Source: Mantamonas sphyraenae (Eukaryota; CRuMs; Mantamonadidae). From it: DNA of 64,000 nucleotides. The stretch spans positions 1 to 64,000 of the forward strand of contig JAPMXV010000071.1 in assembly GCA_026936335.1 (NCBI GenBank), read 5' to 3'. Positions 10,479-20,409 of this stretch are shown here, piece after piece. Position 1 is the stretch's first letter. Each line of letters begins with the position of its first letter. The notes beneath the pieces were generated by a model. That model was not told the origin of the DNA, did not search any database, and saw only the letters and a list, made by a program, of their open reading frames with translations. The translations under genes were made by a program, and so were the position numbers.

Positions 10479-11734
10479 ACCCAGCCAAATCCATGTTCTC
10501 TCGCCCCAGCTCAAAGTACCGCGCCCTCGTCGACAAGGGCATCTTCCGCAACGACCCCAAACAACTCTCCGTCCTCTCTCTCCTCGATGACCTCCATGAC
10601 CGCCTCGTCGACTACGACCCGCACGCCGCCCTCAAGCGCATCAACGACGACCACTCTCGCGCCCAGTCCATCTTTTCCCGCTGGATGCGCCCCGATGACG
10701 CTGCCCTCACTCTCGACAACCGCATAGACGCCAGTCCTCTCCTTCCCAAGGGCCTCTATCTCCACGGCGGGGTCGGCGCAGGCAAAACCGCCCTCATGGA
10801 CCTCTTCTACGACTCCGTCTCCCACCTCGCAAAGCGACGCGTCCACTTTAACGAGTTTATGCTCCATGTCCACGAGCGCGTCCACGCTCTTCGCAAGCAA
10901 GGCTTCGCTTCCGACGCCGTCCCGCACCTCGCCGAAGAGATTCGCGACCAGAGCCTCGTCCTCTGCTTCGACGAGTTCCAGGTCACCGACGTTGCTGACG
11001 CCATGATGCTCCGCCGCATCTTTGACCGTCTCTTCAACATGGGCGTCGTCATGGTCGCCACCTCAAATCGCGCCCCGCGTGACCTGTACAAAAACGGCAT
11101 CCAGCGCGACACCTTTCTCGAGTTTGTCGACCGCCTCGAGCACCGCTGCATCATCCACAACCTCGACGTCCAAGACTATCGTCTCACGGGCTCCATGCGC
11201 CACGACATGTACTTTGTCGGCGACCACACTCACCAAAAAGCCGCCCAGCTCTTTGTCCAGCTTGCCGGAAGCGACCTCGGCGACCCCGTACGCCTTCCCG
11301 TCGCCCAGGGCCGCTCCCTGCTCGTCCACAAGGCCCACAACGGCGTCGCCCAGCTCTCCTTTGCCGAAACCTGTGACGCCGCCCTCGGCGCTTCCGACTA
11401 CCAGGCCCTCGCCGACAACTTCCACACCGTCATTTGCACACACGTGCCCGCCATGACCCTGCAGGAGCGCACCCAGCTCCGCCGTTTCATCACTCTCATC
11501 GACGTCCTCTACAACGCCTCTGTCAAGCTCGTCATCTGCGCAGAACGTGAGCCACGCACCCTCTTCCGGCCCGTCTTTGACCCCAACGAAGACCTCGACC
11601 CATCTGCCCCGCTTCCCGACTATGACGAGGTGTTTGCCTATGATCGCACCCTCTCCCGCCTCATCGAGATGCAGAGTGACACCTACCTCACCAAGCACTG
11701 GCCCAAACACAAGCTCCTCAACAAACCGCTTTGA
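10475..11734 (+). CDS. AFG1L: AFG1-like ATPase (LACE1/AFG1L family)
   Basis: The protein has 419 residues in one exon. The Walker A motif is GGVGAGKT (near residue 98) and the Walker B region is LCFDEFQVTDVADA. These are followed by ATSNRAPRDLY and a HCIIHNLD-like segment, all typical of the AFG1/ZapE branch of AAA ATPases. In fungi and animals AFG1 sits in the mitochondrial matrix or inner membrane and helps clear damaged or unassembled respiratory-chain subunits. The first Met lies inside the stop codon of the upstream gene (ATGA). An alternative Met 18 bases downstream gives MFSRPSSKYRALVDKG, which starts more like a mitochondrial leader. The last 25 codons continue without break to a TGA only four bases from the stop of the convergent gene. 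Confidence 0.93.
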   Translation: MNPAKSMFSRPSSKYRALVDKGIFRNDPKQLSVLSLLDDLHDRLVDYDPHAALKRINDDHSRAQSIFSRWMRPDDAALTLDNRIDASPLLPKGLYLHGGVGAGKTALMDLFYDSVSHLAKRRVHFNEFMLHVHERVHALRKQGFASDAVPHLAEEIRDQSLVLCFDEFQVTDVADAMMLRRIFDRLFNMGVVMVATSNRAPRDLYKNGIQRDTFLEFVDRLEHRCIIHNLDVQDYRLTGSMRHDMYFVGDHTHQKAAQLFVQLAGSDLGDPVRLPVAQGRSLLVHKAHNGVAQLSFAETCDAALGASDYQALADNFHTVICTHVPAMTLQERTQLRRFITLIDVLYNASVKLVICAEREPRTLFRPVFDPNEDLDPSAPLPDYDEVFAYDRTLSRLIEMQSDTYLTKHWPKHKLLNKPL

Positions 11735-11738
11735 TTTC

Positions 11739-14700
11739 TCACGATCCCCACTCCTCCCACAGCCACGCCTCTTCTCCATTCGGCTCCACAAACAACGGCA
11801 ACAGCGAATGTCGGATCAAATCCGGCCGCTTTGCAAGCACCCGCTTGTACAGCATCCGCCCTTGCCGCTGCCGCCCGGTCAGCCTGTAAACCATTGCCAG
11901 ACGCCACTCCATCTGCCAATCGTAAAACCGATTGTGTGCATGCTTCACACTTTGCACATACAGCTCCTCCGCCAGCGTGTAGTTCCGCCCCGCCTCCGCA
12001 ATCAGGCCCAGCCAGAACGGCGGCATCGGATCCAGCGGCCACCGCTTCATCTTGGCTTCCAGTCGCTTCACGCTGTCCTTGTGGCACCGAAACGCCACAA
12101 TCAAGTGGTCTTGAAGCATGAGATCCGGCGGCATGATGTCTGCGTGAAGCGTCCGCATCAGCGACTCCGCTTCTGGGTACTTGCTCTTGGTGCGCTGCAT
12201 GCTGTCCCGCTTGTACCGGTACAGCAACAGAAACTCTGGGATCCGAACAACCTGCATCCCAGGCAAGTGCAACAGGGAGATCCAGTGGCTCCAGTCCTCG
12301 TTGCCCAGGATCTGTCCGCGCGGGTAGCCCCCCACAAGGATTGAGTCTGCACGCGCAAACACCGTCTGCACAGGCAGCACCCCTTCCCCAATGCTCAGTT
12401 CACGCATCTTTTCAATCGTCGGTTGCACAGGGATCCTCCACGACCAGTCGCTCTCACCAAAGAACGCTTGGTCCGCAGTCACCATCAACCGCGTGCTGTT
12501 GCTCCGCATAATCACCTGCGCCGCTCGCTCAAGGTACGTCGAAGCCAGCCCGTCATCTGCGTCCAGCGCCACAATCCACTCGTAGTTTGCTCTCTCGATC
12601 CCCAGATTCCGAGCGTCACTCAGCCCTCCGTTTGGCTTGGAGATCACCCGGATGTCCTTGTTCGAGTACTTGCTTGCCATCAGCTCCCCCAGACTTCCGC
12701 ACCGGTCGGGGCTCCCGTCGTCCACAATCAACACCTCATAGCGATGGTATGTCTGCGCCACCACACTCTGGATTGCATCCTCCAGGTATTGGCTCTGCCC
12801 GTAACACGGAACCACAATCGAAAACCACGGCGGCTCCCGACGCACCTCTCCCGCCTCGCTTTCGTCTGCCACCACACCTGCGCCCTCCTTCGTCTCTTCA
12901 TCCTTGCTTGCTTTCGCCTGCCCGTGCGAGGGCATGTCGTCAGACTGTTCCAAGTACGCCAGGTACGTCATTCCCCGCAGGCCGTACGCAACCATCAGAA
13001 ACGCCAGCCTGCGACGCACCGCCGACCGCCACGACAGTCCCACCGCCCAAATGTACACCTCGTGTGCTGCAAACAGAAGCACCATAATCGTCGTCGTGTG
13101 CTCGTGCACGTCCTCCAGCACCGGTCGTGCCGTCTCCCTGCTCCCCGCGCACATCTTCACCCACCGCGCGCTGTAATACGGCGACATGCCCGTCATTGTC
13201 ACCTCTACCGCACGAGACGTGCTCCCTGCTACGTTGCACGAGTACGTCAGATGCAATTGCTGGTAGTTGGCTCGCGAATCATCCCTGCGCGTCGCTTGGA
13301 TCCGCAGCCCACTCGTGTTGAACGTGAACGACGGCAACGTCGAGATCTCAATCATCGGCATCGTAAACAGGAAAAATCGCGACCACGACACACGCTCGCT
13401 CACCACACGCAACGCCTCTGTCGACCGCAACACGTCGTCCTCCGGCTCGTCCGCTCGGTGAAACTCCTCTTCGCCCCCGTCCTTCTCCCACGACAAACGA
13501 AACACCGTGTTCTCCAGCGCAAGCGACCGTACTTCGTGTACGCTCACCACATCCGTGTACAACCGCACCTCTGCCATTTGTCCCCGCAGCAGATGCTTCC
13601 ATATCGACACCGCCCGCTCCTCCTCCTCCTGCCCATCCCAACGCAACTCGCTCACCTGCTCGCCTTCTCGTGCACCCAACACTACCGTTTGCACGGCCGA
13701 AAACACGTTCCATCGCGCACGATGCGTACGCACTCCGTCCTGCCACACGTACATCCACCCCGACTCTTTGTCCATCGTCAACAGATAATTGTGCCATCCA
13801 CCCTCCCGCCACACCACACGCCGATCCAGCGTCTTCAAACTCAGCTCCTCTCCTGCCACAACCACCTGCACCGGTTTGTGTGCACTCTCCGGCACACGCA
13901 CTTCCATCGTCTGTCCGTTTGCCAGCCGCATCGAGATCCACGTCCCGCCCACGTGCATGTTGCTCGGATCCACGTTGCCCCACCAACTCAACGACATCTG
14001 TGCACTCGACATTCTCCCGTGGCCCAGCCGGCTCACCACAAAGTCTGACCCCCCAAAGTGGATCGCCTTGGCCGACATTCGCGCAAACGCCGTGTCCTGC
14101 ACCACCCCCGGCGCCCCGTACACCATCCCATCGTTCCCGTGGCACGAAAAGTCCTTCACCGTCTGCCGAGACGACATAAACTCGTAGTGCAGCACCAGCT
14201 TCGAGTTGCAGTTTGCGTGCCGATCACGTGCCGCCCCGTCCACCACCCGACACGTGTGCCACCACCGGATCTTGATGTATGGCTGTGCAATGTGCAGTGT
14301 CACCATCGCAGGAGTTTGCACCGTTTGCTTGCTGTCCACACACCGGTGGTTCACCACCAGCTTCACAACTCGTCCTGGCGCAAGCGACATCCGCTGGTCA
14401 ATCTTACTTGCCGTACGGTCCAGCCACACTTCCACGCTTGGATTCGACGTGCGCACCTGTGGAATGGACGCCTCCATGCTCTGGCCCTCCACAATCCAGC
14501 AGTACAGCACCAGCACGTCATTCTCCGTCACCAGTTGCTCCTTTGACACGCTCACGCCGTGCTTCACCACATCCGCCACCCCAGGTCGTGTGCCCACGTG
14601 GATATGTGAACTTGTGCGATGATGCGCCAACGCTGCCACCTCTTGTCGCCCCAGTCGCCCTTCAATCACACGCACATTCTCAACGCGCCCGGCAAAGTAA

Positions 14701-16328
14701 TGGTTCCGTCGCCACCACTCTCCTTCACTGCCTGCCCCTCCACCCTGTTTCCCCATCAATGCCTTTGTCACCCGTCCACCCAACCACATCCCCGTAAACC
14801 TCCGTGGCCCTCGTCCCACCGCCACACTTCCAAACTCACGTTCCTGCAGCGATTGCGCGTCCATCACAAGCTCCACGTGGTTCCGCTCCAAATTCAGCTG
14901 CAGCATCATATGGTGCCACCCGTCGCACAGATTTCGGTGCACCACTCGGATCAGCCGCGTCCGCTGCAGTGTCTTCCGGTTCTCGTAAATCAGCGCCGGC
15001 TCCATGTAGCCCCGCTGATCCGCGTGCAGCGAGTTGGACACCAGAACGAACCGCTCCATGCCCGAGTACAGCTCCAAAAGCACGCTTTCTTTGGCCCCGG
15101 GCATGCATCGTCCACTGTAGAACCACGCAGAGATCGAAAAGTTGCTTGCCATCTTGCCCGGAAGCGGAAGAAACACCTCCGACTCCTGCATGCGCAGTGT
15201 CACCGGCCCCTCCTTTTCGATCGCAAGTCCCTTGCTCGTGCCGTGCAGGCCGTTTCCAGACTCGTCCTTCAGCGTGTACAGCCGTTGTTCCCCAGACACC
15301 ATCCGTCCCCGCTGCTCACTACGCAGCCAGTGGCCAACCACGTTTCCGTTCCGCCCTCTTCCCCGCACCTCCGGTCGTTCCCCACACTCTTTCACCTTGC
15401 CACCCAGTGCCACGTGCCTCCTCACCGCACACGCAAACGACGACTCGTACTCTTGCACAATCTTCTCGTCCAGCTCTCCGACCATTGCTTTCCACGCTGC
15501 ATCCCGTCCCAACTCCAACACCATGTGATCGTCCAGTTCGTACGTTCGCGACCGAAACAAGCCCATCAGAATGTCGTTCCGCTCCTCCAGCGCGTACCCG
15601 ACCCTCTCCCTCTCCTTTACTCCCCACTGGTGCGCTCGGCCCTTCTGCACCGTCCCCATCAGCACTCCAGCCAGCTTTTGCAGCACACGAGACCCGCTCT
15701 TTCCCTTTTCCTCTGCGCTCTCCACAACATCTCGCAGGTGGGCCAATAGCTCCGAGCCCGCCTTGCCCCCCAACACCGCAGGATTCAGTGCCTGCTTTGC
15801 ACCGCTTCCACTCACAGCAAAGCTCACTTCCACACCCTCTGTTGAATCCCAGTAGTCTCTCAACGTAATCACCGTCAAATCCTGCACCACACCCCCGTAC
15901 TTCTCCAGCACCCGCAGCTTTGCCCCGAGACTCCAGAGTTGCCCCGACGCAGCCTTTTGCCCTTCCACTCGCACCAGCGTCACAAACATGCTCGCCTTTT
16001 CCCACCACGCTCCTCGAGGCGTGTACCCGCAGTGCAGCCGCACCTTGTTCGGCTTCAGCACGTTGAACGCACTCCGCACTGCAAGAAATTCGCCAAACGA
16101 AAACTCCTGCGACGTAGCCTCCCTCCCTTCCGCCCCGTACTCGCCTTCTCCCTCCCGCTCCACCCTTTCCCACCCGTCTCCACACACAAAGTGCACATTC
16201 CGATCGTGTGATTCTTCGTGCGTCTCAGCCACATGCACGCATGCCGCCAAAACCACAGCCACCGCAACCACCACAACCACCACGCTGCCTCGCATCCCAG
16301 CCTTTAGCCTCACGGTATTTCTCGTCAT
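11739..16328 (-). CDS. Secreted/membrane LamG-like protein fused to a family 2 glycosyltransferase
   Basis: One exon encodes about 1529 residues. Two starts fit: ATG at 16328, or ATG at 16295, which puts a Val-rich signal sequence right at the N-terminus. The ectodomain contains two concanavalin/LamG-like domains (about residues 330-560 and 710-930). Features include FSISAWFYSGR, CDGWHHMMLQLNLERN and YEFMSSRQTVKDFSCHGN. Two hydrophobic helices follow at about 1078-1100 and 1110-1127. The C-terminal third starts with FSIVVPCYGQSQ (residue ~1169), then VLIVDDGSPD, KPNGGLSDARN and the catalytic-type ALDADDG (~1253), a classic GT-A family 2 fold. A TPR-like helical tail of about 100 residues ends the protein. 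With two membrane passes both domains would face the same lumenal or outer side. The substrate is unknown; coupling glycan binding to glycan transfer is an inference. Confidence 0.85.
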   Translation of the reverse strand: MTRNTVRLKAGMRGSVVVVVVAVAVVLAACVHVAETHEESHDRNVHFVCGDGWERVEREGEGEYGAEGREATSQEFSFGEFLAVRSAFNVLKPNKVRLHCGYTPRGAWWEKASMFVTLVRVEGQKAASGQLWSLGAKLRVLEKYGGVVQDLTVITLRDYWDSTEGVEVSFAVSGSGAKQALNPAVLGGKAGSELLAHLRDVVESAEEKGKSGSRVLQKLAGVLMGTVQKGRAHQWGVKERERVGYALEERNDILMGLFRSRTYELDDHMVLELGRDAAWKAMVGELDEKIVQEYESSFACAVRRHVALGGKVKECGERPEVRGRGRNGNVVGHWLRSEQRGRMVSGEQRLYTLKDESGNGLHGTSKGLAIEKEGPVTLRMQESEVFLPLPGKMASNFSISAWFYSGRCMPGAKESVLLELYSGMERFVLVSNSLHADQRGYMEPALIYENRKTLQRTRLIRVVHRNLCDGWHHMMLQLNLERNHVELVMDAQSLQEREFGSVAVGRGPRRFTGMWLGGRVTKALMGKQGGGAGSEGEWWRRNHYFAGRVENVRVIEGRLGRQEVAALAHHRTSSHIHVGTRPGVADVVKHGVSVSKEQLVTENDVLVLYCWIVEGQSMEASIPQVRTSNPSVEVWLDRTASKIDQRMSLAPGRVVKLVVNHRCVDSKQTVQTPAMVTLHIAQPYIKIRWWHTCRVVDGAARDRHANCNSKLVLHYEFMSSRQTVKDFSCHGNDGMVYGAPGVVQDTAFARMSAKAIHFGGSDFVVSRLGHGRMSSAQMSLSWWGNVDPSNMHVGGTWISMRLANGQTMEVRVPESAHKPVQVVVAGEELSLKTLDRRVVWREGGWHNYLLTMDKESGWMYVWQDGVRTHRARWNVFSAVQTVVLGAREGEQVSELRWDGQEEEERAVSIWKHLLRGQMAEVRLYTDVVSVHEVRSLALENTVFRLSWEKDGGEEEFHRADEPEDDVLRSTEALRVVSERVSWSRFFLFTMPMIEISTLPSFTFNTSGLRIQATRRDDSRANYQQLHLTYSCNVAGSTSRAVEVTMTGMSPYYSARWVKMCAGSRETARPVLEDVHEHTTTIMVLLFAAHEVYIWAVGLSWRSAVRRRLAFLMVAYGLRGMTYLAYLEQSDDMPSHGQAKASKDEETKEGAGVVADESEAGEVRREPPWFSIVVPCYGQSQYLEDAIQSVVAQTYHRYEVLIVDDGSPDRCGSLGELMASKYSNKDIRVISKPNGGLSDARNLGIERANYEWIVALDADDGLASTYLERAAQVIMRSNSTRLMVTADQAFFGESDWSWRIPVQPTIEKMRELSIGEGVLPVQTVFARADSILVGGYPRGQILGNEDWSHWISLLHLPGMQVVRIPEFLLLYRYKRDSMQRTKSKYPEAESLMRTLHADIMPPDLMLQDHLIVAFRCHKDSVKRLEAKMKRWPLDPMPPFWLGLIAEAGRNYTLAEELYVQSVKHAHNRFYDWQMEWRLAMVYRLTGRQRQGRMLYKRVLAKRPDLIRHSLLPLFVEPNGEEAWLWEEWGS

Positions 16329-16455
16329 TCCTCTGCTACAAACTTGTCCGTCGGCCTCACAGACACACTCTGCTTGTGTCCCTGCGTTTCTGTCCCTCTG
16401 TCGATTGCACAGGCTGCTCCCGTCGGCGCAGCGCAACCCTCAACCCGCAGCCACC

Positions 16456-17450
16456 ATGTTCTCCCGCACCTCCCTCTCATCCTCCACCTCCACCCTAACC
16501 ACTTTCACACCCTTGCCACACGTTCTACCGCCACCGCCGTGACCCCACTCGACATCAACCACTCGCTCATCACCGCCGACAACACAGCCTCCAAAGACAA
16601 CATCCACAGTGCCTTTGTCTTCATCCACGGACTCTACGGAAACGCAAACAACTTCCGCTCCCTCTCCAAGCAGATCGTCCGCACCTGCGCCGCCCAGGAT
16701 CTGCCCTTCGACGCCGCCTACCTCCTCGACATGCGCAACCACGGCGCCAGCCCGCACTCCGACCACATGACCTATCCCCACATGGCTGCCGATGTACATT
16801 CTTTTCTCCACCACCGCCCTCATCTCCGAAACGTCATCCTCGTTGGCCACAGCATGGGCGGCAAGATCGTCATGCACGCCGCCCTCCAACCCTCCGCTGC
16901 CCACCCCCTGCCCGACAACATTGCCCTCGCCGTCGTCGACATCGCCCCACGCTCTTACGACATGCTTGAGCATGCAGGATACATCGACGGCATGCTCGCT
17001 GTCGACCAGCACCGCGGCAAAGTCTTTTCCTCCCGCAAGGACCTCGACGCTCTCTTTCAACAACACGTCACTGAAAACACCATGGTCAAGCAGTTTCTCA
17101 TGACCAACCTCATCACAGACCGGGCCGACGACTCTCACGGCAAGGGCGCCGTCGTCTTTCGCGGCTTCCGCATCAACCTCGCCGCTCTCAAGGACTCCCT
17201 CGACCACCTCTCCGGCTGGCACCTCGACTCACAAAACACACATCCATTCTCTGGTCCCACCACATTTCTCGCCGGCTCCCATTCAAACTATCTCGTCCCC
17301 GACCGCGACTGGCCGCGCATCGAATCCCTCTTCCCAGCAGCCCCACCCCTCCACGCCCTTGACGCCGGCCACTGGGTCCACAGCGAGAAACCCAGAGAGT
17401 TTACGCAGCTCATGGTTGACTTTGCTGCACGTGTCACTCGCACCCTGTGA
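16456..17450 (+). CDS. ABHD11: ABHD11-like alpha/beta hydrolase (one-base frame break near the N-terminus)
   Basis: Typical alpha/beta-hydrolase motifs occur in order: FIHGLYGNANNF (oxyanion strand), DMRNHGASPHS, the nucleophile elbow LVGHSMGGKIVMHA, VVDIAPRSY, RGFRINLAALKDSLDHL and the His motif LDAGHWVHSEKP. These match ABHD11/YbfF-type esterases; human ABHD11 is mitochondrial and protects the 2-oxoglutarate dehydrogenase complex. The best start is ATG 16456 (context CCACCATGT), giving a Ser/Thr-rich, Arg-bearing leader that looks mitochondrial. That leader is in frame 1 while the hydrolase is in frame 0, which has no ATG of its own upstream. Adding one C to the CCC run near 16516 would join them, so a missing base in the sequence is likely. 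A non-AUG start at TTG 16344 is the alternative. Expected length is about 331 residues. Confidence 0.85.
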
Positions 17451-17469
17451 AAACAAACGCCGCTTTCAT

Positions 17470-18251
17470 TCACTCCAAGTTCCGAAAGATGGCCGCAATG
17501 TTGGCCACCAGCAGATCACGGTTCGGCTTGTGGTGCTGCAGGTCCATCAACAACGTGCGCAACGACGGCCCGCCCGATACGCACGCAATGTCAAACAGGA
17601 TCGCATTTGCCGGAATCTTGCTCAGGTGCTTCAGCAGCACCGCCAGACACTCTTGCACCTCCGTCAGCCCGCTCATCATGGCCGACGTGGCTGCTGCAAA
17701 CCACGACTCGTTCGAACACTGGCTCAGAAATGCTTTGAAGAAGCCACTCTGCACAGTCAGCGACAGAAACACCCGCGCAACACGCAGCAGCAGCGTCGCA
17801 GACTTGCGCGACCGGCTCGCATTCTTCCGCAGCCGAGCGCTCCCCAGCAGCGGTGTCAGCACAGACACGCCGTGGTACTGCAGCAAGAACAGCTGCTTCA
17901 CTTCGTGGTCGCCCAGATCCTCCCGCAGGATGTCCAGCACCTCTCCAAGCACATCCATGTCCGTCGAAAACTTGCTCAGAATCAAGCAACTCAGCGTGCG
18001 CACCACCTGTTGATCACTGTTGACAAACGACCCGTGGTTGCCCTTGTATAGCCGCCTCAGAATACGCTCAATTGTCGTCTTCATCGCCCCGTTGTCATCG
18101 TGAAAGTTCCGCATCACAGACCACGCAAACTCCAGAAACACCTGCTGCGACCCAGAGTAGTCGTCCATGTTGCGCATCACAAGTGCAATCCCAGGCAGAC
18201 ACTGCAGCGCATACCCGGAGTTGTCGTACCGCAGCGGCTGCACACTCGACC

Positions 18252-18285
<34 letters not shown>

Positions 18286-19749
18286 AACACGGATGACCCG
18301 AATCGCGTCCCTCGGCTCGTCTCGCTCCCGTCTGCAATGATGTTCAGAAGCGACAGCACAAGGCCGCTCACCATGTGTGCTGCGCTCGACTCGTCCACAG
18401 CCACGCTCAGCTGCGATGGCGCTGTGTTTACCCGCTCTCCAGATCCGAGGCTGTACCCGTCCTCCTCGCTCTCTCCGTCATCCCCTGCCATGTTCAGTGT
18501 CTCGATGTATTCTGCAATTGTGTGACGCGTCTGGTCCTGCAGAATGTCAGAGATCGTGTCGTGAGGCTTGTCCTTTGCCCGCAGCTCCTCCAGATCACGA
18601 AGTGTCGAACGAAGCGCCTTGCCGCTCCCCCCGCGCCGCCCTCCTCGCTTTCCACTGCTATTGCTGCTCACGCTGCGCTTTCCCTTGCCCTTGCCCTTGC
18701 CCTTCCCGCTTTTCTTGCGCCCTCCCAGAGACCGTTGCTGTTGCTGCGCCGCCAGCACTTGCTGACTTAGATTCGTCGTTGCCACCTGCATAGACAGCTC
18801 AGACACGGCTCGAGACAGTTGCTCCGTGCGCTTCCGCTCAGCATCCAGCTGCGCCTGCAACTCCTGCGCCTCTCGGCTTGTCTGGCCCAGGCTGCTGCTT
18901 TTCGTCGTTGTCGTCGACGCGTTTGGCATCTGAATCGGCGACAGACGCCCTGCTTCGGTGCTGTTCAGCATAAACGACTGCATCTGGCCCTCCCGCTCCG
19001 CCAGTGCCTGCTCTCGCTCTGCCAGCGCCGCGCTCTTGCTCTTCAGAAACTCAGACACGTTCAGCAGCTCGCCCTGCCATTTCGTCGTACATGTCTCCCT
19101 TTGGTGTCTTGGCGTGCGATGAGCTCGTGTGGCTGCCCCCGCTCCGATTCAGCACTGTTGTGCTTGTCTCTCCTCGCGTGCTCTCGTTCAGCTCCCTGAT
19201 CGCCTGCACGTAGTTTGCGCGGGCAAATTCCCGCTCCGCCTCTCGAATCCCGTCTTCAAACCCCACCTCGTACGTATTCACATTGCTGTCGCTCATGTTG
19301 TGTCGCGTGAGCCGTCCCTTCCCTTTCACCCGTCCGCCTCCCCCCTGTTCCTCCCAGAACGATGCCCCTGCCCGTTTTGCCTCCTCTCCAACCGCCACCC
19401 ATGACGACTGACGACCTCCCCGCACCGTTGTGCTCCGCGACGGACTCTGGTACGAAAACTGCACTTTGCCCTGCGCATACACACATACACACATCACCCA
19501 TCCACCCTGTTAGCAATCACACCCCACACACACACACACACACTCAAACCTCTCTGCCGCGCTTACCCCCACAATCTGCTCGTTAGCGCTCAACTCTTCG
19601 TAAAAGTCTGCTTCATCCTCGTCTCCGTCTCCTTCTTCATGCGCATGCTCTGAAAACGTCTCTGCCCATGGCAGCTCTGCCTTTTGCATAAAGCGCCGGA
19701 TGCGTGCCTTTGCTCGCACTTCCTCCTGCAGCCAGGCCCCCCATTCCAT
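17470..19749 (-). CDS. Coiled-coil protein with helical, armadillo-like C-terminus
   Basis: The family is not recognised. The first exon is 19567-19749 (61 codons), with an intron at 19471-19566 (GTAAGC...GCGCAG). The second exon runs from 19470 to about 19060, where a one-base shift in a GGG run is needed to continue. The frame then passes through a coiled coil (repeated ALAEREQ-type segments), a Lys/Gly-rich basic patch and an acidic stretch. A probable 53-nt intron at 18238-18290 contains the (CGA)n microsatellite. The last exon, 17470-18237, encodes about 255 residues of alpha-helical solenoid rich in Leu. The layout (N-terminal disordered part, coiled coil, ARM-like tail) is common in centriolar and ciliary scaffold proteins, but I claim no family. 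Only 20 bases separate its stop from the convergent ABHD11-like gene. Confidence 0.6.
18251..18287. repeat. (CGA)n trinucleotide microsatellite
   Basis: About twelve CGA/GAC units lie where the upstream exon frame would read poly-Ser and the downstream frame poly-Val. The region is flanked by GTGTTG on the 5' side and GTGTGCAG on the 3' side of the minus strand. It is therefore probably intronic rather than coding. Confidence 0.7.
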
Positions 19750-19906
19750 GTCAACACACTCCCATCATGTCCTCTCTCCATCCAATCACCTCCACACTCT
19801 CTCCCCTGTACCCCCATTCTCACATCTCCCAACTCACCATGTCGCTGCTGTTGATCTCTGCGCCCGCTCGCGCACTCGTTTCCGCTTCCCACCCGCTTTC
19901 CCAACC

Positions 19907-20329
19907 ATGTTTGCAGCAAACTCAGCAAAGGCCACCGCATCCCTGACCACACACCTTGCCTCTTCTTCTGCAGCCGCTGCCGCCGCCTCCTCTCAACTCA
20001 TCCATACCGCCTCCACCAACCTCGTCGCAAAGCTTTCCGACGACGAGCGCAAGCAGCTCCTCCCAGACCTCGAAAGCGCTGGCTGGTGCCTCCAGGACGG
20101 CCGCGACGCCATCGAGAAGCAGTTTCTCTTTGACGACTTTGTCCAGGCCTGGTCCTTCATGTCCAAAACCGCAGAGTACGCCGAGCAAGTGCAGCACCAC
20201 CCCGAATGGTTCAACGTCTACAACCGCGTCGACGTCACCCTCTCCACACACGACGCAGACGGCCTCTCCCACAAGGACTACGATGCAGCACGCAAGATGG
20301 ACGAATTTGCCGCAGAGGTCACGCAGTAG
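19907..20329 (+). CDS. PCBD: Pterin-4a-carbinolamine dehydratase
   Basis: The protein has 140 residues and starts at ATG 19907 (CCAACCATGT). The C-terminal ~100 residues carry the family signature: KQFLFDDFVQAWSFM, then HHPEWFNVYNRVDVTLSTHD and a helix with Leu-Ser-His-Lys-Asp. The paired His of HHPEW and the later His are the usual catalytic residues. The enzyme dehydrates 4a-hydroxy-tetrahydrobiopterin during regeneration of the cofactor of aromatic amino-acid hydroxylases. An N-terminal extension of about 35 residues, rich in Ala and Ser with few acidic residues, could be a mitochondrial leader. The gene lies between two minus-strand genes, 157 bp from the start of the coiled-coil gene and 80 bp from the PLRG1 stop. 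Confidence 0.93.
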   Translation: MFAANSAKATASLTTHLASSSAAAAAASSQLIHTASTNLVAKLSDDERKQLLPDLESAGWCLQDGRDAIEKQFLFDDFVQAWSFMSKTAEYAEQVQHHPEWFNVYNRVDVTLSTHDADGLSHKDYDAARKMDEFAAEVTQ

Positions 20330-20409
20330 ATCACGCACAAACTTTGTTCCGCCCTCTCACGTCTCTCTCTCTCTCCCTCTTCCCCCCCACAACCACCCTC
20401 CTCTTGCCG

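Noticed and set aside
12423-14048. 541-codon plus-strand frame and other long plus-strand frames within 11.7-16.4 kb
   Set aside because: His/Arg/Pro-rich composition and no domain; antisense to the LamG-GT2 gene.
16344-16455. Start of the ABHD11-like gene at 16344
   Set aside because: The codon is TTG, and the extra residues look unlike a leader; the Kozak-like ATG at 16456 with one missing base explains the data better.
18177-18300. Poly-Ser/poly-Val coding tract over the CGA repeat
   Set aside because: Reading through needs a frame change; a 53-nt GT-AG intron enclosing the repeat restores frame.
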